This document shows positions 44,519 through 56,693 of a stretch of 64,000 nt of DNA, one piece after another. How positions within the stretch are numbered: position 1 is the first letter of the stretch; every line of letters begins with the position of its first letter. A program made the translations under genes and the position numbers. Source of the stretch: Fulvia fulva (lineage: Eukaryota > Ascomycota > Dothideomycetes > Mycosphaerellales > Mycosphaerellaceae); contig NC_063024.1 in the NCBI RefSeq assembly GCF_020509005.1, positions 248,001 through 312,000 on the forward strand. Reading direction: 5' to 3'. The notes under the pieces were generated by a model. It saw only the letters and a list, made by a program, of their open reading frames with translations. It ran no database searches and was not told the DNA's origin.

Positions 44519-45009
44519 ATGATGAAGAGCACAATCATAACATACATCTTGGCGACCGCTGCTTTCGCGCTGCCTCCACCACATAACATTCTGGCGCAGC
44601 ACAAACCAAAGCACAGCAAGTGGGTTCCCGCTTCGACTTCAGGAACCGACAGACTTGCAGCAGGGGCTCTTCTCAACGTACAGAACCGCCTTCACTCTAA
44701 AACATTATCATACAACGATTCCTCAGCTTGCACAGCCGACAATGTCATTGTTCGAAGAGAATGGTCTACGCTACGGCCAAGTCAGCAGCGAGCTTACGTG
44801 CGAGCTGTGCGATGCCTACAAAGCAAGCCATCAATCAGTGGCGATCTTGCACCAGGTGCTCGTAACCGCTACGATGATTTTGTGGCGACACATATCAACC
44901 AGACGCTCTCGATTCATTCGACGGTACGTGAGGACCTGCATCGATACTGTAAATCCAGAATTAACTGCAGCAGGGCAACTTCCTCACCTGGCACCGCTAC
45001 TACGTCTAG
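44519..45009 (+). pseudogene. tyrosinase/polyphenol-oxidase N-terminal relic
   Basis: Exons 44519..44923 and 44974..45009 give a signal peptide, CTADNVIVRREWSTL, AVRCLQSKPS and RYDDFVATHINQTLSIHSTG, then GNFLTWHRYYV followed by TAG. This is the start of a secreted fungal tyrosinase up to the CuA site (His of ATHIN, IHST and WHR). Intact relatives normally continue with Trp here, so TGG to TAG is likely. The rest of the enzyme (CuB site, about 250 residues) is not recognisable downstream. Truncated and dead. Confidence 0.75.
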
Positions 45010-45547
45010 GTTTGATTTGGGGATTAATGATGGATTCAAGGGATTGAGGATCAAGGATGCGTTGAGTACGGTTGATGGGCCTTTTTGTTATGTTTATGAG
45101 TGACGAGGCGTGGATGTCAGGCATGATGGAACCGACAGTAATGAAACCTCGACGAGCGGGGATGGGATCGGACTCACATTACGCCATCATAATCGACGGA
45201 TAGTGTACACAAACAGCATTCTGGTGTGCAGGTGGCTCATCCCGAGCTAGGTAGAATATTCGGCACGTGGAAGTGCTCAATGAACCATTGATGGATGTTC
45301 ACAAAGTTCTGATTAACCTTGTTCCTGCATCGCCACTGAGTTTCGGCAGTCCCGCAGAGCCGCGCTCGGACTTTCGTGGCGCGTGCTGCAAGTGCGACAG
45401 CTCTCACTGCCTGTGCATCATCAACCAACACTGAACAACAACATCTCCTGCAGCGTCAACCATCTACGATATACCACGATAACACAATCAAATACCAAAG
45501 TCAACAGCTCCTCGACCACTCCCGTGTAGCACCATAAGAGCGCCATC
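45010..45547. other. intergenic, RPN5 promoter
   Basis: Downstream debris of the tyrosinase relic and the promoter of RPN5. Nothing else recognised. Confidence 0.5.
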
Positions 45548-47164
45548 ATGTCGGGCGATGGCTCCATCATAAAAGCCGACAGAGACTACACCAAGGAAGT
45601 CGATGCTGCCATCCCAGAGGCTGAGAAGATCGCACAAGTGAGGACATATCATCTACATGACAGTGAAGACTATACTGACAGTTCGATAGAATGGACAAAC
45701 ACAGCAGGCAGTCGACAAGCTGCTCAGTCTCGAGAAGCAGACACGACAATCATCCGATCTCCCATCCACATCGCGCCTCCTCGTAGCAATCGTCACGATA
45801 TCGAAGCAGTCTGGCGACTGGTCACTACTGAATGAGCAGGTGCAGCTGCTCAGCAAGAAGCATGGACAGCTCAAGCAGGCCATCACCAAGATGGTCCAGG
45901 TTGTCATGGGCTTCTTGGACGACACACCGAGCTTGAACAGCAAGCTGAGCGTCATCGAGACTTTGCGGACTGTGACTGAGGGCAAGGTATGTCGAATATG
46001 AGGGAATGCTGCTAAGTGCCATGCACGGAAAGTGCTAACAGGCCGTGGCTGTAGATCTTCGTCGAAGTCGAGCGAGCACGTGTCACACGAACACTATCCA
46101 ACATCAAGCACCAGCAAAAGGACATCACGGCTGCGAAGGACATCCTCTGCGAGCTGCAGGTCGAGACTTTCGGGTCGATGAGCAGGAGGGAGAAGACTGA
46201 GTTCATCCTAGATCAGGTATCGCTCTGCATTGAGGATGGCGACTGGACACAGGCCGGCATCTTATCACGAAAGATCAGCACACGATATTTCTCGCGCAAG
46301 CCAAAGAAGACAGCGGAGGAGCTCGAGAAGGCACGAAAGGAGAAGGAAGAGCGGGAGCGCATGCGATCAGATGGCACAATAGGCGAGGAAGAGCCAGAGG
46401 ACGATGACCCGACGGATCTCAAGCTGCGATACTACGAGCAGCAAATCACACTCGCCAAGCACGACGACAAGTATCTTGAGGCTTGCAAGCACTACCGGCA
46501 GGTGCTCGACACGGAGGCTGTGGAAGAGGACGCGACCAAGCTGAGTGCGGCTTTGGCTCGCGTCATCTACTTCGTCCTTTTGGCACCTTACGACAACGAG
46601 CAGTCCGATCTTCTCCATCGCATTGCACAGGACAGTCGCATCAGCACGCATACTCCAAGAGAGGGCCAGCTGTTGAAGCTCTTCACAGTGCCAGAGCTCA
46701 TGCGATGGCCTTCCGTCGAGTCGAATTACGGCGAGCATCTCACCGCAACGGACATTTTCGACCTCAAGGAGAACAAGAAGGACCCCAAGGCACACCAGCG
46801 GTGGTTGGACTTCCGCAAGCGCGTTATCGAGCACAACGTTCGTGTCATCGCGAAGTACTACACCCGCGTGCACTTCTCGCGCCTCACACAGCTTCTGGAT
46901 CTGTCGGAATCGGAGACTGAGAAGTACATCTCGGATCTTGTCACCAGCAAGACCATATACGCCCGCATCGATCGACCGGCCCAGATCGTCACTTTTGAGA
47001 AGAAGCGTGACGCCGATGAAGTTCTGAACGAGTGGAGCAGCAACATGAAGCAGTTGCTGGGGTTGCTCGAGCGTATCGACCATTTGATCACGAAGGAGGA
47101 AATGATGGCTCGCATTCAGCCCGTGGCTGAGAAGCAGTCGAGCAAGGCTACTGCTAAGGCTTAG
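45548..47164 (+). CDS. RPN5: 26S proteasome lid subunit Rpn5 (PSMD12)
   Basis: 493 aa with exons 45548..45637, 45705..45986 and 46055..47164; the second acceptor could be 3 nt later (45708). Structural subunit of the 19S regulatory-particle lid. The N-terminal helical repeats include KQTRQSSDLPSTSRLLVAIV and LSKKHGQLKQAITKMVQ. KDITAAKDILCELQVETFGSM-like and YYEQQITLAKHDDKYLEAC blocks follow. The C-terminal PCI winged helix is around RVIEHNVRVIAKYYTRVHFSRL ... LSESETEKYISDLV. Intact, although surrounded by decayed genes. Confidence 0.93.
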
Positions 47165-47604
47165 AAAGCCGATGTCGCTAGCGATGGCGAGGAAGCGGAG
47201 CTACTGGATGTAAGCACTAGGGTGAAGAGGGTCAAGTTTGTCCCCGTCAGTGCTGCGAACCACAGAGCTCGCAGATAGCCTGGCACATAGAGAACTGTAA
47301 TGCTGATATGGTGTATCATTCCAGGGTCGAGATGGGCATAGCTATCCTGTATCCGAATCTGCGTAGCAAATAGCATTCGACCAGCAATGCGAAAAGATTC
47401 GATCAAGATTACTACACTCAGGAACAGTACTACTGCCGCCGCGGACTGACTAGAATCATAAGATGTTATCAATACATGTAGGATTACGGTAAGCGAAACG
47501 ATGACGAGTGCGCGAAATGGGCCAAAACGATCGCCATTGACCGAATGTGCCGTGCAGCAGCGCCAGTCGACAGTGCTTACCGTGCACACGTGGTACCACA
47601 CCAC
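47161..47604 (-). CDS. small hydrophobic ORF, putative membrane protein
   Basis: 147-codon ORF tail-to-tail with RPN5 (3' ends overlap by 4 nt). It has three hydrophobic stretches (LVIVSLTVILHVLI, AAAVVLFLSVVILIESF, ISITVLYVPGYLRALWF). The N-terminus is uncertain: an upstream ATG (MQQL) followed by a GTAAGC-type intron is plausible. No family recognised. A diverged copy of the whole stretch lies at 61.16-61.48 kb on the plus strand, with the same ATG-GTAAGT arrangement, which suggests a real ancestral gene. Confidence 0.4.
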   Translation of the reverse strand: MVWYHVCTVSTVDWRCCTAHSVNGDRFGPFRALVIVSLTVILHVLITSYDSSQSAAAVVLFLSVVILIESFRIAGRMLFATQIRIQDSYAHLDPGMIHHISITVLYVPGYLRALWFAALTGTNLTLFTLVLTSSSSASSPSLATSAF

Positions 47605-47765
47605 AGCGAGTGAGTTGCTGCATGGCGACTATTCGATTCGACTAAGAACAACTGTTGAGGGAAGCTATTCCTCGATGAGGACATGAGGCCCGTGATGATG
47701 CAGTGGCTGCGGGATGACATACGAACGGCCGGCACGGGCTGCGAAGCTGGCTTCCTAGTGTGTGT

Positions 47766-48148
47766 TCAGGCCCTGTTCTCTTTGACAATATTATCAGACT
47801 CAGTCTCAAAACTTATCAGTAGCTAGCGTGCCAGCTTCGTGTACGTACTTACATAGCAGACATGATACTCACAGCGATTTTGACAAGCTCAGCCTCCGAG
47901 CTTGTCACCGCGCCTCGGCTGAGCACGATTATCACCAAGTTGTCACCAACTTCTTGAAATCGAGATCGCTGCAAGCTACCTGCAATGGAAACCCACAGGC
48001 GAATCAACGAGCTAAGAGGCCAAACCACGGATCTGAGCTTGTCGGAGGGAACAGCCAGTTTGCCAAGAACTTGTCAATAACTTATGCCAAGCTAGAGTGA
48101 TAAGTTGGGCCAGCTTGTCAATAAATTGCCAAAGAGAACAGGGCCTGA
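47766..48148. mobile_element. fold-back MITE (383 bp)
   Basis: Begins TCAGGCCCTGTTCTCTTTG and ends with its reverse complement CAAAGAGAACAGGGCCTGA. The inverted similarity continues inward for about 70 bp (AACTTATCA near 47810 against TGATAAGTT near 48098). The interior has repeated CTTGTCA words and no ORF. A target duplication was not clear. Non-autonomous DNA transposon relic. Confidence 0.8.
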
Positions 48149-48628
48149 TCATCAGCCATCTCCATTGTAATTCACCTCCCAAATCTGCCGTTCTCCGCCC
48201 GCGACTTAAATGCAGCAGGTCGCGACTTCATCTCATCCAAAATCTGCGGGACTTCACCACATGTACACGAGGCGTTTGCCAAGCATCATCTGACAACGAC
48301 TAGCGTGTGGAGACTTCCCGCTTTTCTTCCCGTGCGCCTTCAAGTATGCATAAAACGAGCCCTCCCCAGGAAGGTCTGCATTTGCGGGGAAGGGGTCCTT
48401 CATGATCAGGCTCTTCTTGGCCAGAGCGACGATCAGACCAATGAGGACTGGTTGATTATACGGCAATGCCATAGCGTCACCAAGTGCTAGTCGATCCTAC
48501 GGACACGGTGCTACTCCACCGACTTGTAGCAGTCTTTGCATGCCCACATATACATAAGCGCCAGAAGCTCTGACTGGGCGTCTATGCTCAGCTACCGTTC
48601 TCCATCACGAGCCTTAAATTCGATCACA
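48149..48628. other. intergenic, chloroperoxidase promoter
   Basis: Nothing recognised besides being upstream of the peroxidase relic. Confidence 0.45.
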
Positions 48629-50223
48629 ATGAAGTACTCTTCGACTCATGTCCTGTTGGGTGCTGCTGCCCATGCCCTCCCAACATCAAAGATGGGGAAG
48701 CTGCCGTACTTTGGAGCGAATGGCCGTATCAAAGCGCGCAATCGATCCCACGAAACCTGTTCCCGTGACAGGCGACCACGCATATCAACCAGCCAACTTC
48801 GCAGCTGGAGAGATCCGAGGCCTATGCCCTGGTCTAAACGCTCTGGTGGGTTGGACTTTAGCTTTTCCTGCTTGTCTGCTTTATTGACGTGTCATAGGCG
48901 AATCATGGATACCTCCCACGGAGTGGCGTTGGCACCATCGAGGACTTTTCTGCTATCACCGATGTCTTCGTACGTACTGAGATCGAGCGACTGATGAATA
49001 GGATACGACCTGATTTTTGGTTCTAGGGTGTCGATATTCCGCTTGCCCAGTTCTTGGCCGTCTACGGTGCCGTCTTCGATGGCGATCTCTTGTCGTGGTC
49101 CATCATCGGCGGGCCTCCACCGGATAGCCTCGTTGGCGGACTTCTTGGTGGCACAGGCCTGATTGGAAAGCCTCAAGGCCTTTCGGGATCCCATAACAAG
49201 TGAGCATACGGCAGCTGCATACATGTCAGAGAATGAGCTGACAAAGTCCTCGCAGATATGAGGGCGATGCCTCGCCGACTCGTGGAGACCTCTACGTCAC
49301 GTAAGATTTCACGTCTCGTCTGAGCCTAGGTCTGTTTGGACTAATACTCTGTCAGTGGTAATAATTTCCGAAGCCTTCCCGAGAACTTTCAAGCTCTCTA
49401 CGACATGCAGAAGGATGTTGTAAACCCAAACTACGACCTCACGGTCCTTGGTCACCATAGGTCGAATCGCTTCGAGAACTCCATCGCCACGAACCCATAT
49501 TTCTTCAACGCAGTGAGTGCTTGCTCTCATGTACCTTACCGATAATGCACACAGCCTGTTGCTGATCATCATCACAGTCTGTCCCCGGTCTTGCCGTACT
49601 TCCAGCTGCGTATTCTTTCATCTGCCGCCTCAGGGCCAACCACACCGGCGCGGATCCACAGGAGGGAACATTGGATAAAGAGACTCTGAAGGCTTCCTTC
49701 GGTTACCCTGGTCCAGACGATAAATTGGTGCACACACCCGGCACAGAGCGCATTCCCGAGAATTGTGGGTGACACCCGTAGCCCCTCCAGTCATCATATG
49801 CATCACTAACACCACCTCAAAAACAGGGTATCGTCGTTCATCCGATGACTACGGCTTCGTCGCAGCGGTCGCCGCCGGCCTCTTTTTCGATTCCATCAAC
49901 CCGACATTCCTTTCCGTTGGACTGGCGAGGTAAACACCTTCACTGGTGTTAACGTCGGGGACCTTTCTGGGGGTGTCTTCAACGGGCAGACCCTGGCTGA
50001 AGGCAATAATGCATGGTGCTTTGCCATGCAATTTGCCGCAGGCACTGCGCCAGATGTTTTGAAGCCACTCTTCGGCGCTCTGGACAAGCCTATTTCTATG
50101 ATACGGGCGGTGACGGGCCAAGCCTCAAGTGTTTTGGGTTGCCCTCAGTTGCAGGCTACCGACGACAGCCAGTTCGATCAGTTCCCGGGCAGCGCTAAGT
50201 TGTCGAGTAAGGGAACTTACTAA
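48629..50223 (+). pseudogene. heme-thiolate peroxidase (chloroperoxidase family), frameshifted
   Basis: Secreted heme-haloperoxidase/peroxygenase family (PF01328 type). Exons 48629..48845, 48898..48969, 49027..49199, 49256..49300, 49356..49512, 49578..49764 and 49827..50223. Seen: signal peptide (MKYSSTHVLLGAAAHAL), proximal Cys loop CPGLNAL-ANHGYLPR, acid-base motif EGDAS, NPYFFNA, and PENWYRR. Two single-nucleotide frame breaks: one extra base within 48660-48730, before KRAIDPTKPVPVTGD, and one missing base near 49920, before GEVNTFTG. The catalytic core between them is open. If these are not sequencing indels, the protein is lost. Such enzymes oxidise or oxygenate diverse extracellular aromatics. 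Confidence 0.72.
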
Positions 50224-51299
50224 GTCTTGCCAGATCGTACTCACGTATGGGCCTGTGGGTAGGGCAGTCCTTCTTCCCTGCGATAGCATGTTGAGCAGAC
50301 GAGATGTATACGAGTACACGAAACGAATGTGAACGAAGTTTCCGCAGACAATCTTGATCCAGAGCAATGCATATCATGGGGGAATTGTGTGGCTCTGGAA
50401 GTGTATTGTAGACTCAGTCACCTGTACACAATGTTGCACCTGCGCGACCCAGTCCAACGGATTTCAAGGGCTATCGCTTGGCTTAGAGATCAAGGCTTGT
50501 TTGCCGGCGTGCCCAAGATCATCTTTGGCGATCATGGGATGCATGAGTTCCCGCTCCAAGCATGGGCCGAGCACGAGCATTGCTCCCTTAACTATCAGCC
50601 CCGTTCCAGATCAAATGCTCTCGTCCTCAACGTAAGGGCATGCCTTCGTTGTAGTGCTGAGTGCTGATAGATGCTACTACGTCAAAAGAGATACTGTAGT
50701 CGACTTCAAGCGTATCGATTGCTCCAGGAGCTGTTCTACACCATGTGATGCAGGCTATATGGCAGGTTATGGGCCAAGCCAGCGCCCTTTGCGTGCAAGG
50801 AGCCGTGCGGATAAAGACTTCTAGCCAAGGTAGTGTATAACGTTGAACGTGGTGAAGTCCATGTTGCGTTGAGGGATGCCACAACAAACGTGAGCTGGAT
50901 GCATGAACAGTATCATGCCCTCTGTTATGTGGTGTGCAGGAGGAAATGGCAAACCTCGTCCAACGCTACGAGAACCGCCAGTCACGATATCTCGCATAGG
51001 CGGCCGATGGTACAGACGCCATTTGCGTGGTCGCCTGTGGCCATGATGGCCATGATGAATGCCCTGTGTGCCCAATGGTCATCGGACGTGCTAATGCTGA
51101 TGTCAAAGCAGAACAGACCGAACGGCACTGCCAGACGTCTGCCACGGCGTCCCCACTGGAAAATCCCCACCCTAGGCCATTCTGGACCAACACAGACGCC
51201 CAAGTGCCGTGAAGGTGTGGGGTCAATGGGGGACCAGCGGGGTAGTACTGTATAGCTGTTCCGACTTAGACATCTGCTGCTGCTCACATCCATAACAAT
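50224..51299. other. intergenic, nothing recognised
   Basis: About 1.08 kb with overlapping unsupported ORFs; promoter of the epoxide hydrolase at the right end. Confidence 0.5.
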
Positions 51300-52657
51300 A
51301 TGGCTCCATTCTCAGGTGTTCTCGAGGCCCGACCCTTTAAAGTGTCTGTCTCAGAGGAAGCAATCACAGACTTCAAGCAGCTTCTACGTCTTGCGAAGAT
51401 CGGGCCTGCTACTCTTGAGAACTCCACAAAGGCCAGTCCAGCGTATGGCCTCTCGCGAGAGTGGACAGAGAATGCGCGAGAGTATTGGTTGAACAATTAT
51501 GACTGGTATGTCAGTACCCAGGTCCAAATCTATCGGCATTGCTGTATGCTTTTCTGACCGACGAATATCCAGGCGAAAAACCGAACAACGCATCAACTCT
51601 TTCGAGAGTTTCAAGGCAAACATTGCAAGCGGCGCTGGTGATGCCACTGATGTGCATTTCATCGCCCTTCGATCTGCCAAGGAGAATGCAATTCCGGTGG
51701 TCTTGCTTCATGGGTGGCCTGGAAGTCCGCTGGAGTTCCTCGGTCTGCTTGAGAACGCTCGCGCCAAGTACGGTACCGACGAGTTACCTTATACCTTTAT
51801 CGTACCATCCTTGCCAGGCTACGGGTTCTCATCCGGGCCATCGCTGCAGACAGAGTCGACCTGTGAGTCGATGGCGGAAGTGATTAACAGTCTCATGCTC
51901 GGGCTCGGCTTTGGAAGTGGATACATCGCCCAAGGCGGTGATATTGGCAGCTTCGTTGCTCGCATACTGGCAGCCAGACATGGAGCTTGCAAAGCGGCGC
52001 ACAGTAAGAGACGCACAGCTTTTGTATTACGCCCGCACTGATCATATCGAATGATACAGTCAACTTTGCTCTAATGCCGCCGCCGGAAGGCGTTCCACCA
52101 GAGAATATTGATCCAGCGGAACTGCAGGGCCTACAGCGAGCGGGTGCGTTCGGAGCTCAAGGAGATGCGTATGCAAGAGAACATGGCCAGCGCCCTGCCA
52201 CGATCGGACTCCTGCTCTCTACATCGCCGCTGGCATTGCTGATATGGTATGTGATCCACATTGAAAAACCGCGCTAGGAGTCTCTGCTGATAACATGGCC
52301 TGTAGGATCGGCGAGAAGTTCCTGGACTGGGTAGATGAGCCTCTAAGCCTAGACCAGATCCTGGACAGCGTCTCATTGTACTGGTTCACCGAGACATTCC
52401 CCCGAGCCATCTATCCTTACCGCCAGTTCTTTGGTCCAGCTCCAGAGGCTATTCCATTGAAGCACTATGTCGATAAACCTTTGGGCTACTCGTGCTTTCC
52501 GGCAGAGATTGCACCTATTCCGAAAGCATGGGTCGCCACGACTGGCAACCTTGTCTGGTACAAACGTCATGAGAAGGGTGGGCATTTCGCAGCCATGGAG
52601 AGACCGCAGCACTTATTGCAAGATATCGAAGAATTTGTGGCAGCTGTGTGGAAGTAA
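51300..52657 (+). CDS. microsomal-type epoxide hydrolase
   Basis: 391 aa; exons 51300..51505, 51573..52003, 52060..52246 and 52306..52657; every junction keeps phase. N-terminal EHN domain (FKVSVSEEAITDFKQLL ... EYWLNNYDW), then the alpha/beta-hydrolase core: oxyanion loop HGWPGSPLEF, nucleophile Asp in GGDIGS, cap region, and catalytic His in KGGHFAAMERP. Hydrolyses epoxides to diols through an ester intermediate. The only gene in the 48.6-60.8 kb set without a lesion. An epoxide hydrolase (EpoA) is associated with the Dothistroma dothistromin genes, so a link with the PKS is possible but not proven. Confidence 0.9.
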
Positions 52658-52909
52658 GCTCATTGACCTAATCTGAACGTTGTTACGGATGTAGAGGTCG
52701 ATCTTGGCTTCTGTACGGTCGTGTCGAGCATGCAATATTGAGTGTGTTTCAGCACATCTGCTTCACATACAATCGCACATTCTCATAGAATCATTTTCCA
52801 GCACAGCCGTAACTTCGATATTGTGCTGATGCTTGACTTATGCGAGCCGGTGGACCAACGATTCAGCTCAATTTGAGCAGTTATACGTCACCGCAGCATT
52901 GAAGCCCGC

Positions 52910-54666
52910 TCATCCAGGTAGTATTAGTGTCTGAAGCCATCGACTACTGAGTAGAGTTGCGGCCGCAAGGACTCTCACTGGCAGCCCGATCGAAATGACG
53001 CTGGTCCAACTGGAGAACCACGGTTGCGACTCCTCTACGACCCTCGACCAGCTTACTCGGCCTTTGGCACGTAGGTCGGACGCACCGGGGCCTTGCATCT
53101 CATACTCGCTCCAATCAATGGTGCTGACTTCGAGTTGGTAATCGACCACAGTCTCAGACCAATTCGTGGCAATCAAGCCGTTGTCTGATTTGTACCACGA
53201 GCTGCATTGGTCACTGGCCAAAGTGCTTCTCCCAAGTGATGCTTGAAGCTTGTCATTCCAAGCCTTGGTGGCAGACTCGCGAGGCGTGATGCGTAGGTAT
53301 CCGCGAGCAGAATGTCTCGAGTTTGTGCATACTGCTTCGATGAGGCGAATGATATAAGCTGAATGGGCTTCGATCATAAGTATGATGGAGTTGTGCCCGA
53401 GATCGGTGTTAGGTCCGTACATTATAGCGAAGTTTGGGAGTTTCGGAACCATGATGCCTTTGAATGCATACGCTCCCTTGGTCCAACGTTCGGCAAGCGT
53501 ATCTTGGCCAGATACTCCAATGTGTATTGGGGAGAGAAACTGTGTGGCTTGGAAGCCTGTCGCATAGATGATTCCATCAACTGCATGCTCTTGTGTGGAC
53601 TGTGCTGACCTTTAGCTGAGTTCCAGCCTGTCGAGGCACGGATACCTTCGTCAGTGATCTTTTCGATTGCGGCGGTCTTTAAGGTAACGTGAGGCTTGCC
53701 GAGCGCCGGATAGTAGTCATCGCTGATGAGGATGCGCTTGCAACCAGGCGGGTAGTTGGGCGTGAGCACTTTACGCAACTCTGAACGCTCGTCGCCAGGA
53801 AGCTGCGTATTGAGTTGCTGGGAAGCAATAGATTTCAAGGTCTGGTGAGTCTCGCCATCTGTGTCCACCAGTACCGACCAATACGCTTCGCGAATATCCA
53901 TCTAGCATGGTACTGGCGGCGCACAAAATGCAGATAGCGATACACGGATTGGCGCCAGGCCGAAATCGTGGAATCATCTCGAGGTGTTACCCAGTTTGGT
54001 GATCTTTGGAAGACAACTAGAGACTTTGCAGTCTTTGCGAGCTCAGGTACGATCTGAATGGCAGTTGCACCTGGACGTTTTGGTGAGTATATTGCACTTC
54101 CAAGGCCACCCAAACATGATGGAGTGCTCGCCATTTCCTATGACCGCGACTCGCTTCCCACGAAGATCGACTGACTTGTCCCATCAAGCAGAGTGCATGA
54201 CGCGTCCTGCAAAGTCTTCGATTCCCGGGATTTTCGGATACTTAGGTAATTTCAGCTGGCCGACGGCTGATACGACAAAGCGTAAGCCAATTGTCTGTGT
54301 CTGGTCGCTCTTACTATGTCGCGATGTAGTGGTTCAAATGCCTGGAGTCAGATCGAAATTGCACCCTTCAACCAGTGTATCAAAGCGAATGTTGCGTTAT
54401 AAGTCGTATTTGCGTGCAACACCAGTCAAGTATCGCTGGATCTCGGGCTGCGTCGGACACTCTCGAGACCAGTCTGGGTTGGGTGCGAAGGTGTCAAACC
54501 AAGTGCCGCCGATGCGATGACCCTTCTCAATGATCAAAAAGCTCCTGCCGTGGCCGAGTCTTATCAGGTCAATGGCTAAAGTCATGCCAGAGATCCTGGC
54601 GCCGATGATGACCACGTCGATGATGACCACGTCGATGGTCGCCGCCGCTTCGTGCGTTGTGGCCAT
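52910..54666 (-). pseudogene. FAD-dependent Baeyer-Villiger-type monooxygenase, decayed
   Basis: Recognisable from GGTWFD, FAPNPDWS, a second Rossmann motif (RVAVIGNG-ATAIQ), QRSPNWVTPR, IIYATGF and LPNFAIMYGPNTDLGHNSI. Lesions: the first Rossmann motif reads GARISG instead of GxGxxG; a 15-bp tandem duplication in its first strand (54604-54633); about 15 residues missing between GTWFD and PNPDW; TAA at 54397-54399; TGA at 54184-54186 (probably CGA to TGA); and a frame change near 53.62 kb. One intron (54071-54131) joins GNG to ATAIQ only with a GC donor. In aflatoxin-type pathways MoxY belongs to this family; this relic could be such a gene or an unrelated steroid/ketone monooxygenase. Confidence 0.82.
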
Positions 54667-54986
54667 GCTGGATGCCAGTGTAGTGATTCGATTTTGTTGT
54701 AGCTATACGACGATGTTGTATCTGCAACAATGCTGCAGCTTCGTGAAATAGCACCGACGATCTGACAATCTGCCGTTGCAGCAGCGTCGGTTTCTCCCCA
54801 CAAGCCCGAACGCCACACAACCACCACCACTGCAGATCCGCCTCGAGCTCGGCAGATGATGGCAGAACGGTAGGAAGCCACATACATTCTCTGTTGGTCC
54901 AGTGCAGCTGATGTCGCGGGTGTACTCGCGGCACTTGTCTTGCGACCGATTCCCATTATTGCTGTCACCGGGAAGGTACTGTAACC
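54667..54986. other. divergent promoter region, BVMO relic and dehydrogenase
   Basis: A 320-bp spacer between divergent genes. No TCG(N5)CGA site found. Confidence 0.5.
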
Positions 54987-56305
54987 ATGCGAGCGGTGCA
55001 TTTCTACGCAAAAGAAGATATTCGATTGACTCACGGTGTCGAAGATCCTGTTCCTTTGGAAGGGCAAGTGCGAATACGGCCGGCGTTGGCATTTGTGGAA
55101 CAGGTTGGATACTCGCCCCAAGCATTGTTTGCAGTATCAAACTTCGACAGAAGCTGTGCGCTGATCCCTTGCAGATGTCCATGAGTACAGCAGAGGCGCT
55201 ACCTTGATTCCTCAACACGAACACCCTCTAACTGGACGGTGTGCGCCATTGACCATCGGCCATGAGATCAGTGGCGTGGTAGATGATGTAGGCCCTGGCG
55301 TCTGCGAGCTTCAAGCTGGAGATCATGTAGCGATCCAGCCCATCCTCTCGGATGGCACATGCTATGCATGCCAGCAGAACCGACCAAATTGCTGTGCCAA
55401 GCAGGGGTTCAACGGTCTGAGTATGTGACTACACGCAGCCAAACGGATGAATCTAATCGTGTGTTCTTGAAGGTACCGATGGTGGCCTCGCAGATTTCCT
55501 CGTCGTTGAAGCACAGAATGCAAGAAAGGTACCGCCAAACGTACCATTGGCAGTCGCCGGTGAGTCTCTGCCGGAACATCGACAACCAGAACCCTGTACT
55601 CTGACATAATGCTGTGTAGCACTGGTGGAGCCTCTCTCAGTGGCCTGGCACGCAGTCAAGTGCAGCGTCAGCAAGGAGGATACTTCAGCCTTGGTCGTTG
55701 GAGCTGGACGTATTGGCCTTTGCATGATACAAGCACTGAAGGCTCACAATGTACACAATATCATCGCTGCCGACACCAATCTGACCCGTCGATACGCCGC
55801 GATCAGAGCTGGAGCCCACCACTTTGTTAATCCTCTGGAGGGCAGCTTAGAGCAAACATGTGCCCAACTCTGTGCCGAAAGCAACGGCGTACACGTTGCA
55901 TCCGACACTGCGGGTAAGCAGGTGACCTTGGACCAGTGCGTCGGCGCTCTCTGCGTTGGAGGAACGGTGGTGAATGTCGCGGTATGGGGTGGAGCTGCAA
56001 GGATCGTGCCCAACGCGTTCTTGCTCAGCGAGAAACGGTATATGGGTACTTCGGTGTACACCAGGGAGGATTTTGATGAGGTGATTCAGGCCGTTGCATC
56101 AGGTGAGTGAAAACGCTGGCCGCATGTAACCCTTTCATTAATCGGCGTATGCTGCACAGGTCTGATGGACCCGGAGTTCCTGATTACATCCCGCATTGCC
56201 ATGTCGGAAGTGGTTTCTCATGGCATCCTCAAGCTTTTGCACAATCCGGGCTCAGACCTCAAGATCCTGGTGGATATGCCCAAGGAGGCGTGTGTCAAGG
56301 GGTGA
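54987..56305 (+). pseudogene. zinc (MDR) dehydrogenase, sorbitol/butanediol type, one frameshift
   Basis: Exons 54987..55103, 55175..55420, 55473..55559, 55620..56102 and 56160..56305 total 1079 nt, one short of a multiple of three. The missing base is near 55082, between RPA and VGICGT. Seen: GICGTD (catalytic-zinc Cys), TIGHEISGVV (GHE), structural-zinc cysteines CYACQQNRPNCC, EPLSVAWHAV, NAD-binding GAGRIG and a C-terminal RYMGTSVYT...FDEVIQAV block. All catalytic residues are present, so a sequencing indel is possible. It would oxidise a secondary alcohol such as 2,3-butanediol or a polyol with NAD. Not the AdhA of aflatoxin synthesis, which is a short-chain enzyme. Confidence 0.8.
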
Positions 56306-56693
56306 GTCGGTCCCTGGATGGATAGTAGAGCGGATGGGTAGATGTGGGAATGTTTGTTACGTGCTAGGTAGACGACTTCGATGCATGAAGAGTTCCAACT
56401 TGAAGTGCCAGGCGGGGTTCACGTGCTGTATCACGTGCGTCCTCTTGGCATTTCGGACAAACAAAGCCTCGTGTCTTCACCCACACCTTCTCCTTCTCCT
56501 GCTTCCTAGACGGTAGTCCATCACATCACCAAGTCCTGAACATGTGCATCAGCATTCGGTTGCATGGAGCTGGCTACCGCCCTCCACGCCCAACGCAAAG
56601 CATACGTATGTCCGTCGATTGTGCGGCCAGCAGTCCGCTTCGGCTCCCGTTCATCGAAACAGCATCACAATGCACACGACTACTGAGTAAAGG
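56306..56693. other. convergent 3' spacer
   Basis: Lies between the 3' ends of the dehydrogenase and P450 2. Nothing recognised. Confidence 0.5.

Noticed and set aside
54987..56305. Dehydrogenase as AdhA of the aflatoxin pathway
   Set aside because: AdhA is a short-chain enzyme; this one is a zinc MDR protein with GHE and four structural cysteines.
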